Assembly (NCBI GenBank): GCA_009923345.1
Contig: RFTR01000024.1
Coordinates: 1 to 16,517 of the forward strand
Source of the DNA: Betaproteobacteria bacterium
Lineage (GTDB): Bacteria > Pseudomonadota > Gammaproteobacteria > Burkholderiales > Burkholderiaceae_C
DNA: 16,517 bases
Reading direction: 5' to 3'
Below, piece by piece: positions 1 to 7,312 of the stretch. The first letter of the stretch is position 1. Every line of letters starts with the position of its first letter. Under the pieces are notes generated by a model. It made no database searches. It worked only from the letters and a program-made list of their open reading frames with translations, and had not been told where the DNA came from. The position numbers and the translations under genes are program-made.

Positions 1-454
1 TGAAACCAAAACCTTTATGTTGCATGTACCTTATCGCGGCACTGCGGGATACACACAAGATTTGTTAGCCGGCGAATTGATGGTGGGATTTTTGCCCGTG
101 CACGTAGCGCAAGGTTTTGTAAAGTCCGGCAAGCTCAATGCATTGGCCGTAGGAAGTACCAAGCGCCACCCAGTAGCAGCTGACGTTCCTACATTTTTAG
201 AACTTGGTTACAAAGATATTGACGTGGATCTTTGGTACGCTTTTTTCGTGCCCATAAAAACTCCAGCCACGACAGTTTCTAAATTGCATGCAGATTTGAG
301 CGCCATCATTGTGCAACCTGCTGTCAAAGAAATTTTGGGTAAAGCTGGCTTGGACGCTAGCGCATCAACCCCTGAAGAACTTGCTTCTATCGTGGCAAAA
401 GACTATCCACGATGGGGTCGGGTGATTCAACTCAAAGGTATTACTGGCGAGTGA
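1..454 (+). CDS. Bug/TctC-family periplasmic solute-binding protein, 3' end only
   Basis: This is the C-terminal part of a Bug (TctC-type) receptor. The frame is open from base 2 to the TGA at 452-454, about 150 residues, and the gene begins upstream of the window, so the ATG at 17 is internal. The phrase HVPYRGTAGYTQDLLAGEL is the family's second-domain motif (PYRG...DLLxGxL). It is followed by the usual LNALAVGSTKRHP and DVPTFLELGY segments and a C-terminal region containing PAVKEILGKAGL. Bug proteins are periplasmic receptors, typically for carboxylates, that are often orphan or serve tripartite tricarboxylate transporters. The ligand cannot be read from the sequence. The gene is convergent with the E1 gene, with 22 bases between the stops, so it belongs to a different transcript. 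No transporter membrane gene is in view. Confidence 0.9.
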   Translation, partial: ETKTFMLHVPYRGTAGYTQDLLAGELMVGFLPVHVAQGFVKSGKLNALAVGSTKRHPVAADVPTFLELGYKDIDVDLWYAFFVPIKTPATTVSKLHADLSAIIVQPAVKEILGKAGLDASASTPEELASIVAKDYPRWGRVIQLKGITGE

Positions 455-455
455 T

Positions 456-482
456 GCGTCATGTGCATCATGTGCGTCACGT
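456..482. repeat. Three 9-bp imperfect tandem repeats between convergent genes
   Basis: The units GCGTCATGT, GCATCATGT and GCGTCACGT follow each other without gaps. They begin just after the stop of the partial Bug gene, and the third unit contains the stop codon of the E1 gene. An inverted repeat TGATGC/GCATCA (452-457 and 465-470) lies in the same stretch but has no T-run, so it is not a clear terminator. Confidence 0.7.
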
Positions 483-2990
483 CAACATAGACGTAGCAGC
501 ACGCACAATGGCCGCTGCATCCACTTCAAAATAATTGCGTAATGCAGCGCGCGTATCGCTACGACCAAACCCATCCGTGCCGAGCGTTTTATAGCGTCTG
601 CTCTCGGGAATAAAAGCTCTCACGCTCTCAGTTACTGCGCACACATAGTCTGAGGCGGCCAGAACAGGGCCTTGGCTTTGCTTAGCACACGCACGACCAT
701 CGCGGGCTAATTCACTCCAACTGGTTACGCTGATTACTTCGACGTTAACACCCTGACCTGCTAAAAGCTTGGCTGCAGTGAGTATTTCTAAAAGAATAGC
801 ACCGGAGCCCATCAGTGTCAGCTGTTGTTTTGATTCGCTTTTTTCTGAATTGAAATTAGCAAAGCGATACGCCCCACGCAAAATACCATCGGCGTTTTCT
901 AGTGAGATGTCTGCATTCGCATAGTTCTCGTTCATCAAGGTGACATAGTAGAAAACATCTACCTGCTGCTCCACCATCTCGCGCATTCCCGCATCCAAAA
1001 TGATGGCTAACTCACCTGCAAAAGCAGGGTCATAGGCTTTGCAATTCGGGATGGTTGCCGCCACCAAATGGCTGCTACCATCTTGGTGCTGCAGGCCTTC
1101 GCCACCCAAAGTAGTTCTACCAGATGTTGCCCCCAACAAAAAGCCTCTGGCGCGTTGATCGGCCGCCGCCCAAATAGCGTCACCTACGCGCTGAAAACCA
1201 AACATCGAATAGTAAATGTAAAAAGGTAGCATGGCAAAACCGTGCACGCTGTAACTTGTGGCAGCGGCAGTCCAGCTTGCAAGCGCGCCCGCTTCGCTAA
1301 TACCCTCTTCCAAAATTTGGCCATCGAGTGCTTCGCGGTAACTCAACACAGAACCAATATCTTCTGGTGCGTAGTGCTGGCCCACGCTGCTGTATATACC
1401 GACCTGTTTAAACAAGTTGGCCATCCCAAAAGTGCGCGCCTCGTCAGCCACGATAGGAACCAAGCGCCGACCCAACACAGGGTCTTTCAACAAATTGCCC
1501 AACATGCGCACAAATGCCATGGTGGTACTCATCTCTTTACCGTCCGCAGCGATTGCAAACTGGGCATAACTTTCTAACGCGGGTACAGGAACAGTAGCGC
1601 AGTGCGTTTCGCGTTTTGGCATGCTGCCACCCAGGTTTTGACGGTGCTTGATCAGATACGCCATCTCCGCGCTGTCAGATGAGGGCCTGTAAAACGCTAA
1701 GCCTTTTGCTTGCTCATCCGTGAGTGGTAGATCGAAACGATTTCGGTATTCGATCAACTCTTGTTCGTCAAATTTTTTCTGGCTATGCGTTGTCATCTTG
1801 CCTTGACCCGCACTGCCCATGCCAAAACCTTTTTTAGTATGCGCCAATATGACAACAGGTTGTCCTCCACCGCGTTTTAAACGATCGATTTGCTCATCGG
1901 TCATGCCTTGGGCCAAGCGTTTCAAGTCTTCGTTTTGCCCAAAGAAGTTGTCGCGGTTGTAGCGGCCGTTTTTAGCGGCAAAGGTCTGCATCTGCCCGTC
2001 CACTGTTTGGGCAAATGCTTTCAATAAGGCACCATTGGTATCACGCGCAAACAAGCCGTCCCAATCACTGCCCCACACCAACTTGATGACCTTCCAGCCT
2101 GCACCAGAGAACAATTTTTCTAGCTCATCGATGATGCGTCCATTGCCTCGCACCGGACCATCTAAGCGTTGCAAATTGCAATTCACTACCCATACCAAAT
2201 TATCTAAACGCTCTCGTGCAGCCAAGGTCAAAGCGCTCATGCTTTCGGGTTCATCCATCTCACCGTCACCAAACACACCCCAGACCTTGCGGCCTTCGCA
2301 CTGCAACAAATTGCGGTGTGTCAAATAACGCATGAATCGAGCGTGATAGATGGAACTGATGGGCCCCAACCCCATAGACCCTGTGGGGAACTGCCAAAAG
2401 TCGGGCATCAACCAAGGATGCGGATAACTCGACAGTCCACGGGCGCCGACTTTTTGTGCATTGATTTCTTGGCGATAGTGCAACAAGTCATCTTCAGTCA
2501 GACGTCCTTCTAAAAATGCCCGCGCATATACGCCTGGCGCACTGTGTGGCTGAAAAAAAACCAAGTCGCCGCCCTGCTCTGGGGTACGTGCTTGAAAGAA
2601 ATGGTGAAACCCAGTTTCAAACAAATCTGCCACGCTGGCATAACTTGCAATGTGTCCACCTAACTCGCCATAGGCTTGGTTGGCGCGCACCACCATGGCC
2701 AATGCATTCCAGCGCATGATGGACGTCAAGCGTTCTTCAATTTGAATGTCTCCAGGAAACTCCGGTTGGTTATCTACTGAAATGGAATTGGCGTAGGGTG
2801 TGTTGAGATCGGGTTGCCAGCCTGTTCTGTGTTGCCGTGCGACAGCAGTCAAGCTATTTAAGATTTGATTGACGCGCTCTGGCCCCTCATTGGCTAACAG
2901 AGACAGCAATGCTTCTTGCCATTCCGCGGTTTCTTCAGGATTGGTGTCTTGCGCCCAGTGGGCAAAGTCAATGGGAGCGTTCATGGTCAT
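477..2990 (-). CDS. aceE: Homodimeric 2-oxoacid dehydrogenase E1 (AceE-like, short variant)
   Basis: This is a thiamine-diphosphate E1 of the homodimeric AceE type, 837 residues. It should decarboxylate a 2-oxoacid (pyruvate in AceE) and acylate the lipoyl group of an E2. The ThDP motif runs from GDGEMDEPES (241-250) to NCN (270-272). The segments GGDLVFFQPHSAPGVYARAF (140-159), SYPHPWLMPDFWQFPTGSMG (188-207), VADEARTFGM (514-523) and GTDGFGRSD (804-812) are all strongly AceE-like. E. coli AceE is 887 residues. This copy is missing about 17 residues at 375/376, about 19 near 770, and about 30 at the C-terminus. It is last in an acyl-CoA catabolic operon, 37 bases after the dehydrogenase gene, with no aceF or lpd nearby. 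It may therefore be a pathway-specific paralogue (MdeB-type or another 2-oxoacid) rather than the housekeeping AceE. No clear Shine-Dalgarno is seen, and ATG at codon 3 is an alternative start. Confidence 0.88.
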   Translation of the reverse strand: MTMNAPIDFAHWAQDTNPEETAEWQEALLSLLANEGPERVNQILNSLTAVARQHRTGWQPDLNTPYANSISVDNQPEFPGDIQIEERLTSIMRWNALAMVVRANQAYGELGGHIASYASVADLFETGFHHFFQARTPEQGGDLVFFQPHSAPGVYARAFLEGRLTEDDLLHYRQEINAQKVGARGLSSYPHPWLMPDFWQFPTGSMGLGPISSIYHARFMRYLTHRNLLQCEGRKVWGVFGDGEMDEPESMSALTLAARERLDNLVWVVNCNLQRLDGPVRGNGRIIDELEKLFSGAGWKVIKLVWGSDWDGLFARDTNGALLKAFAQTVDGQMQTFAAKNGRYNRDNFFGQNEDLKRLAQGMTDEQIDRLKRGGGQPVVILAHTKKGFGMGSAGQGKMTTHSQKKFDEQELIEYRNRFDLPLTDEQAKGLAFYRPSSDSAEMAYLIKHRQNLGGSMPKRETHCATVPVPALESYAQFAIAADGKEMSTTMAFVRMLGNLLKDPVLGRRLVPIVADEARTFGMANLFKQVGIYSSVGQHYAPEDIGSVLSYREALDGQILEEGISEAGALASWTAAATSYSVHGFAMLPFYIYYSMFGFQRVGDAIWAAADQRARGFLLGATSGRTTLGGEGLQHQDGSSHLVAATIPNCKAYDPAFAGELAIILDAGMREMVEQQVDVFYYVTLMNENYANADISLENADGILRGAYRFANFNSEKSESKQQLTLMGSGAILLEILTAAKLLAGQGVNVEVISVTSWSELARDGRACAKQSQGPVLAASDYVCAVTESVRAFIPESRRYKTLGTDGFGRSDTRAALRNYFEVDAAAIVRAATSMLT

Positions 2991-3027
2991 ACTTTTTAAC
3001 TTGATTTTTCAAAATGCGCACAAACCA

Positions 3028-4197
3028 TCAAAAAGATCTAGGCAGGTCTAGCACATGCTCAGCCACATAAGAATAAATCAGATTGGTTGAAATTGGCGCG
3101 ACTTGGTACAGGCGTGTTTCACGAAATTTTCTTTCAACGTCGTATTCACAGGCGAAACCAAAACCACCGTGTGTTTGAAGGCAGACATTTGCGGCTTCCC
3201 ACGAAGCCTTTGCAGCAAGGTATTTCGCCATATTGGACTCCGCGCCGCAGGGCAGTCCTGCATCAAATAAAGCACAAGCTTTGAACCGCATGAGGTTTGC
3301 CGCCTCAGTTTCAATGTAGCTGTCTGCGATCGGAAATTGCACGCCTTGGTTTTGACCAATAGGGCGACCAAAGACTTCACGGCTAGCGGCGTACTTTCTT
3401 GCACGGTCAATGAACCAATAGGCATCTCCTATGCACTCTGCAGCAATAAGGGTGCGCTCCGCATTAAGGCCATCCAAAATATAACGAAAGCCTTGCCCTT
3501 CTTCACCAATTAAGTTTTCTGTTGGTATTTCTAAATTATCGAAGAACACCTCGTTGGTTTCATGGTTCACCATATTACGGATTGGCTTGACTGTCATTCC
3601 GTGACCCAAGGCTTGCTGGATGTCAACGATAAAAACCGACATGCCTTCGCTCTTACGCTTGACTTGTGCCAATGGTGTGGTGCGAGCTAACAGAATCATT
3701 AAATCTGAATGCTGAATACGTGAGATCCAAACCTTTTGACCATTGATGACATAGCGGTCGCCTTTTTTAACCGCAGTGGTTTTGAGTTGCGTGGTGTCGG
3801 TACCAGTCGTAGGTTCTGTCACCGCCATAGACTGCAACCTGCATGTACCAGCTGCAATCTGCGGCAAATACAACTCTTTTTGGGCTTGTGACCCGTGCCT
3901 TAGCAAAGTCCCCATGTTGTACATCTGTCCGTGGCAAGAACCCGCATTACCCCCAGAGAAATTAATCTCTTCCATGATCACAGAGGCCTCAGCCAAGCCA
4001 AGGCCAGAGCCACCAAATTCAGTGGGTATCAATGCCGCCAACCAGCCCGCCTTAGTCAAAGCCTCTACAAAAGATTCAGGATATGCACGCTCTTCATCTA
4101 CCTTTTGCCAATAGCTGGAATCAAACTGCGCGCATATCTGCCGCAATGCGTCGCGTAATTCTTGATTTTTATCTGGTTTTGGGATTTGGGTTTTCAT
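3028..4197 (-). CDS. Acyl-CoA dehydrogenase (short-chain type flavoprotein)
   Basis: This 389-residue protein has the usual acyl-CoA dehydrogenase length and architecture. An N-terminal helical domain contains IPTEFGGSGLGLAE (57-70). The middle beta domain contains MAVTEPTTGTD (124-134) and GQKVWISR (153-160), which contact FAD. A C-terminal helical domain carries RKYAASREVFGRPIGQNQ (267-284) and QTHGGFGF (341-348). It should oxidise an acyl-CoA to the 2,3-enoyl-CoA and pass electrons to ETF. The Glu that serves as base in MCAD-type enzymes is absent: the corresponding phrase is YQVAPIS (364-370). Glu247 in LNAERTLIA occupies the isovaleryl-CoA/long-chain position instead. The gene starts 14 bases after the hydratase stop. 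No Shine-Dalgarno is evident, so translation may depend on the upstream gene. The substrate is unknown. The neighbours suggest a branched or dicarboxylic acyl-CoA. Confidence 0.9.
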   Translation of the reverse strand: MKTQIPKPDKNQELRDALRQICAQFDSSYWQKVDEERAYPESFVEALTKAGWLAALIPTEFGGSGLGLAEASVIMEEINFSGGNAGSCHGQMYNMGTLLRHGSQAQKELYLPQIAAGTCRLQSMAVTEPTTGTDTTQLKTTAVKKGDRYVINGQKVWISRIQHSDLMILLARTTPLAQVKRKSEGMSVFIVDIQQALGHGMTVKPIRNMVNHETNEVFFDNLEIPTENLIGEEGQGFRYILDGLNAERTLIAAECIGDAYWFIDRARKYAASREVFGRPIGQNQGVQFPIADSYIETEAANLMRFKACALFDAGLPCGAESNMAKYLAAKASWEAANVCLQTHGGFGFACEYDVERKFRETRLYQVAPISTNLIYSYVAEHVLDLPRSF

Positions 4198-4211
4198 GGA
4201 TGCGATAAAAG

Positions 4212-5090
4212 TTAAGCCAAGACAGCAGTCGCCTGCATCGTCAACCAGCCTTCGTGGTCTTGCGCTGAAAGGGTAATTGTGTTGCCATCTTGATGCGGTT
4301 CACCACCGATACGCAAAACACGACTGTCTGCACACTCAAAAGTTGGCCGCAACGCCTTGAATTCAAATGATTGCATATTGCGGTCGGTATTTCGTCTCAC
4401 CAAATCCACCAACAGGGTGGCAATAAGCGGTCCGTGCACAACAAGACCTGGATAACCTTCTTCTTCGGTCACATAACTGCGGTCGTAATGAATGCGGTGC
4501 CCATTAAAAGTGAGCGCCGAATAACGGAATAACAAAACTGCATCAGGCACCACATCGCGGTGCCATTGGACTTTTTGTGGCGCAGGCATTGGAAGTGGAG
4601 CCTTTTCGTCCTTTGTTACAGCAGGTCGATACACGATGTCGTGTTCTTCGCTGACACACAAACCTAAGGTGTTATGTATCTCGTGCTTCACCACCACAAA
4701 TAACAAATCTCCTGTCCGCCCAGCTTTGTGGGTCACCGAAGTAATGGTCGAAATACGTTTAACAATATCGCCCACTTTCAAGGGGGCATGCCATTGCAAA
4801 CGTCCACCTGCCCACATTCTTCTAGGCAATGGCACTGGAGGCAAAAATCCACCCCGCTTTGCATGGCCATCAGCGCCTATTTCGCTTTGGGCGTGGTGTG
4901 GCAAAAAATACAACCAATGCCATAACGGCGGTAACTCGGTTCCAATTACAGGGGCTGGATCATTGCGGTCTAAAGTAGAACTTAGCGCTCGCACTGGTGC
5001 GACGGTTATTTGGTCTTCTAAAGATTCAGTATGCCCCTGCCATGTTTGTAAGTGTGCCAAGGTTTGAGGGTCTATCGCAGAATTTTGCAT
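4212..5090 (-). CDS. FAS1-like dehydratase/MaoC double-hotdog acyl-CoA hydratase (mesaconyl-C4-CoA hydratase-like)
   Basis: This 292-residue protein matches the double-hotdog family that includes mesaconyl-C4-CoA hydratase of the 3-hydroxypropionate bicycle and 3-methylfumaryl-CoA hydratase. The N-terminal FAS1-dehydratase-like half contains LPPLWHWLYFLP (53-64) and PVPLPRRMWAGGRLQWHAPL (85-104). The C-terminal MaoC-like half contains FRYSALTFNGHRIHYDRSYV (188-207), with Asn196 and His201 at the expected catalytic places, and then GYPGLVVHGPLIATLL (212-227). It should add water across an enoyl-CoA double bond. It follows the Bug gene after only 3 bases and precedes the dehydrogenase gene, so it is in the middle of the operon. 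I assign the family with high confidence. The mesaconyl specificity is an inference from resemblance and context. Confidence 0.85.
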   Translation of the reverse strand: MQNSAIDPQTLAHLQTWQGHTESLEDQITVAPVRALSSTLDRNDPAPVIGTELPPLWHWLYFLPHHAQSEIGADGHAKRGGFLPPVPLPRRMWAGGRLQWHAPLKVGDIVKRISTITSVTHKAGRTGDLLFVVVKHEIHNTLGLCVSEEHDIVYRPAVTKDEKAPLPMPAPQKVQWHRDVVPDAVLLFRYSALTFNGHRIHYDRSYVTEEEGYPGLVVHGPLIATLLVDLVRRNTDRNMQSFEFKALRPTFECADSRVLRIGGEPHQDGNTITLSAQDHEGWLTMQATAVLA

Positions 5091-5093
5091 AAC

Positions 5094-6074
5094 TCAATCT
5101 GCTGAAACACCTGCCTTGCGGATAACAGGTCCCCACTTGTTGATTTCTAGCTTCAAATGCTCTTGCAAACCCGAGGCAGTAATTTTGTTGGCGGCAGGGA
5201 TGTCCGAACTCAGCTCTGTTAATCGTTGTTTGATGCCTGCGTCAGACAAAGCGACGCGTAATGCGGTATTGATTTTTTTCAACACAGGCGCTGGTGTGCC
5301 TTTAGGCGCATACATGCCATGCCAGACTTTGACCTCGAATCCTTTTAATCCTTGCTCATCGAGCGTTGGGAGATTGGGCAAAGCAGCCAAACGCTTCAGC
5401 GTTGTGACTCCAAATACTTTGAGACGTCCGTCTTTGATCATTGGCATAGTTTGGGTGGTTTGGTCGCACAAAATATCTACCTGCCCACCCAATAAATCAT
5501 TCATGGCTGGACCAGTCCCTTTGTAAGGAATGGTGGTGATATTGACGCCAATCGACGATTTAAATAACAACCCGCACAAATTGGATACAGCGCCTAAACC
5601 AGCATCCGCCAAAGAAACTTTATCTTGATTGGCTTTAATGTAGGCAATCAGTTCTTGTAAGTTATTGGCTGGTAAATCTTTACGCGCTACCAAAGTCATG
5701 GGTACATCAAGCACTTGCCCAATATATTCAAAATCAGTCAAAGGGTCATAACTTAGCTTGTTGTAGAGCGCAGGAGCAGTAGCCATACCCATATGGTGCA
5801 AAAAGATGGTGTACCCATTAGGTGTTGCTCGGGCTACTTTGCTGGCTCCAATCGTTCCCCCAGCGCCAATGACGTTTTCCACCAAAACCGTTTGACCTAG
5901 AGACTGCCCCATAGGGATCGCAAGCATGCGCGCCACAACATCAGTTGGCCCACCAGCAGCAAAAGGCACGACCAAAGTGATCGCTTTGTTGGGATAAGGC
6001 TCAGGAGGCTTGGTATAGCCCACACAGCAGTAAGCCATTAGCATTGCGCCTAATAGTTTGGTAAGAATTTTCAT
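5094..6074 (-). CDS. Bug/TctC-family periplasmic solute-binding protein
   Basis: This is a full-length Bug receptor of 326 residues, the usual size. Residues 1 to about 21 form a signal peptide: basic start MKILTK, then a hydrophobic stretch to VGYTKP. The family landmarks follow in order: YPNKAITLVVPFAAGGPTD, the ENVIGAGGTIGASKVARA loop, PNGYTIFL, IPYKGTGPAMNDLLGGQVD, and the closing KLEINKWGPVIRKAG. It acts in the periplasm by capturing a small carboxylate or similar solute. It is the first gene of the minus-strand operon and is followed 3 bases later by the hydratase gene. Its ligand is therefore probably the acid degraded by the encoded enzymes, which is an inference. Two cysteines sit in the signal region (MAYCCVG), but Tyr at the -1 position argues against a lipobox. 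No TctA or TctB gene is nearby. Confidence 0.93.
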   Translation of the reverse strand: MKILTKLLGAMLMAYCCVGYTKPPEPYPNKAITLVVPFAAGGPTDVVARMLAIPMGQSLGQTVLVENVIGAGGTIGASKVARATPNGYTIFLHHMGMATAPALYNKLSYDPLTDFEYIGQVLDVPMTLVARKDLPANNLQELIAYIKANQDKVSLADAGLGAVSNLCGLLFKSSIGVNITTIPYKGTGPAMNDLLGGQVDILCDQTTQTMPMIKDGRLKVFGVTTLKRLAALPNLPTLDEQGLKGFEVKVWHGMYAPKGTPAPVLKKINTALRVALSDAGIKQRLTELSSDIPAANKITASGLQEHLKLEINKWGPVIRKAGVSAD

Positions 6075-6079
6075 GGCAT

Positions 6080-6087
6080 CCCCTTTT
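6080..6087 (-). promoter_or_regulatory. Ribosome binding site of the Bug gene
   Basis: On the minus strand AAAAGGGG lies just ahead of ATGCC and the ATG at 6074-6072. It is a purine-rich Shine-Dalgarno element at suitable spacing. It supports the chosen start and is the clearest ribosome binding site in this operon. Confidence 0.6.
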
Positions 6088-6110
6088 ACACTTAAAAATA
6101 AGACAATAGG

Positions 6111-6139
6111 ATTGTTAAAAAAACCTAACCCTTTGTCAC
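6111..6139 (-). promoter_or_regulatory. Candidate sigma70 promoter for the Bug-hydratase-dehydrogenase-E1 operon
   Basis: In the divergent gap, reading the minus strand, GTGACA (6139-6134) is followed after 17 bases by AACAAT (6116-6111). Shifting one base gives TAACAA with a 16-base spacer. Both boxes are imperfect. The position, about 40 bases ahead of the start codon, is reasonable. The rest of the gap (6075-6181) is AT-rich near this promoter and C-rich next to the CoA-transferase. I see no convincing promoter or Shine-Dalgarno for the plus-strand gene. Confidence 0.35.
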
Positions 6140-6181
6140 TTCCTATTTACCCACCCCGTCACCCACTTACACCCATCTTCC

Positions 6182-7312
6182 ATGGTCAATAGCAAAAAAA
6201 TCGGCAAACCCTTAGATGGATTATTGGTTGTTGCCTTAGAACAGGCGGTTGCCGCCCCTTTTTGCACCAGCAGATTAGCCGATGCTGGTGCACGCGTCAT
6301 CAAAATCGAGCGTCCTGAAGGTGACTTTGCCAGAGGTTATGACAGGGCTGTCTTTGGTGAGTCTTCCTATTTTGTGTGGATAAACCGTGGTAAAGAATCC
6401 CTTGCACTTGATTTACGCGAAAAGTCTGCGCGAGAACAAGTGGCCAAGTTGTTAGAGGCTGCTGATGTGTTTATTCAAAATTTCGCGCCTGGTGCTGCTG
6501 AACGCATGGGTTTTGGCTCTAAGGCATTACGCGAACGGCATCCTAGACTGATTACTTGCGACATTTCTGGTTATGGCACAAGCGGTCCCCTGCATGAACT
6601 CAAGGCCTACGACTTATTAGTACAAGCAGAAAGCGGCTTAGTCGCTGTCAGTGGAGCACCAGGGCCTTGGGGTCGCATTGGGGTGTCTATCTGCGACATC
6701 ACTGCTGGTATGAACGCACTCATAGGCATACAGCAAGCATTGCTCCAACGCGAACGTACTGGGGTGGGTAGCAAGGTAGAAGTGTCTTTATTCGATTCAG
6801 CCGCAGACTTAATGGCAGTGCCTTATCTGCAAGCGCGCTATGGTTCAGGTGCGCCAGAACGGGTTGGTTTGAAACACCCCAGCATTGCGCCTTATGGAGC
6901 ATTCACATGTTCGGATGGCCGCGAGATTGTTCTATCGATTCAAAATGAGCGTGAATGGAGCCAGTTTTGCCAATCTTTTTTAAACCAAGCTGAACTTACA
7001 ACAGATGCTCGCTTTAATAACAATGCAAACCGAGTGCGCAACCGCCAAGAGTTGGATGGTTTGATTCAACACATCTTCAGTCATCTGACCTATGCAGATG
7101 CTGTTGAGAGACTCAACCTTGGACAAACTGCATTTGGGTCTATCAATTCCGTATCCGACTTGATTGCACATCCGCAACTTCGTACCCGCAGCATGACTAT
7201 TGGTGGGCAAACTGCGGAAGTGCCTGCCCCACCCTATATCGTCGAGTGGGAAGACAAAACCTTTAAATCCATTCCTGACATTGGCACCAATGCGCTCTCT
7301 GATCGGCATTGA
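6182..7312 (+). CDS. CaiB/BaiF-family (class III) CoA-transferase
   Basis: This 376-residue protein has the typical family start PLDGLLVVALEQAVAAPFCT (10-29). It continues with RLADAGARVIKIERPEGDFA (31-50) and AYDLLVQAESGL (142-153). SICDITAGMNALIGIQQALL (169-188) follows, in which Asp172 aligns with the catalytic aspartate of formyl-CoA transferase. HPQLR (330-334) is the conserved C-terminal phrase. These cytoplasmic enzymes move CoA between carboxylic acids, or within one molecule as in mesaconyl-CoA C1-C4 transferase. The gene is divergent from the dehydratase/dehydrogenase/E1 operon and plausibly supplies or rearranges its CoA ester. Its 3' end overlaps the kinase gene by 23 bases. ATG at 6182 fits the family start, but no Shine-Dalgarno precedes it. 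The substrate is not identifiable from the sequence. Confidence 0.9.
   Translation: MVNSKKIGKPLDGLLVVALEQAVAAPFCTSRLADAGARVIKIERPEGDFARGYDRAVFGESSYFVWINRGKESLALDLREKSAREQVAKLLEAADVFIQNFAPGAAERMGFGSKALRERHPRLITCDISGYGTSGPLHELKAYDLLVQAESGLVAVSGAPGPWGRIGVSICDITAGMNALIGIQQALLQRERTGVGSKVEVSLFDSAADLMAVPYLQARYGSGAPERVGLKHPSIAPYGAFTCSDGREIVLSIQNEREWSQFCQSFLNQAELTTDARFNNNANRVRNRQELDGLIQHIFSHLTYADAVERLNLGQTAFGSINSVSDLIAHPQLRTRSMTIGGQTAEVPAPPYIVEWEDKTFKSIPDIGTNALSDRH

Noticed and set aside
3078..3425. 115-residue open frame inside the acyl-CoA dehydrogenase gene, and many similar frames opposite the E1, urt and Anbu genes
   Set aside because: They overlap well-recognised genes, show no family motifs, and are low-complexity or composition-driven translations.
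6075..6181. Promoter for the plus-strand CoA-transferase in the divergent gap
   Set aside because: TTGTTA and TATTTA are present but 26 bases apart, and no other pair has acceptable spacing.
7200..7289. N-terminal extension of the fructokinase frame back to an ATG at 7200
   Set aside because: These codons lie wholly inside the CoA-transferase gene, and Mak-family proteins begin at the strand IGIDLGGTK, which ATG 7290 supplies.
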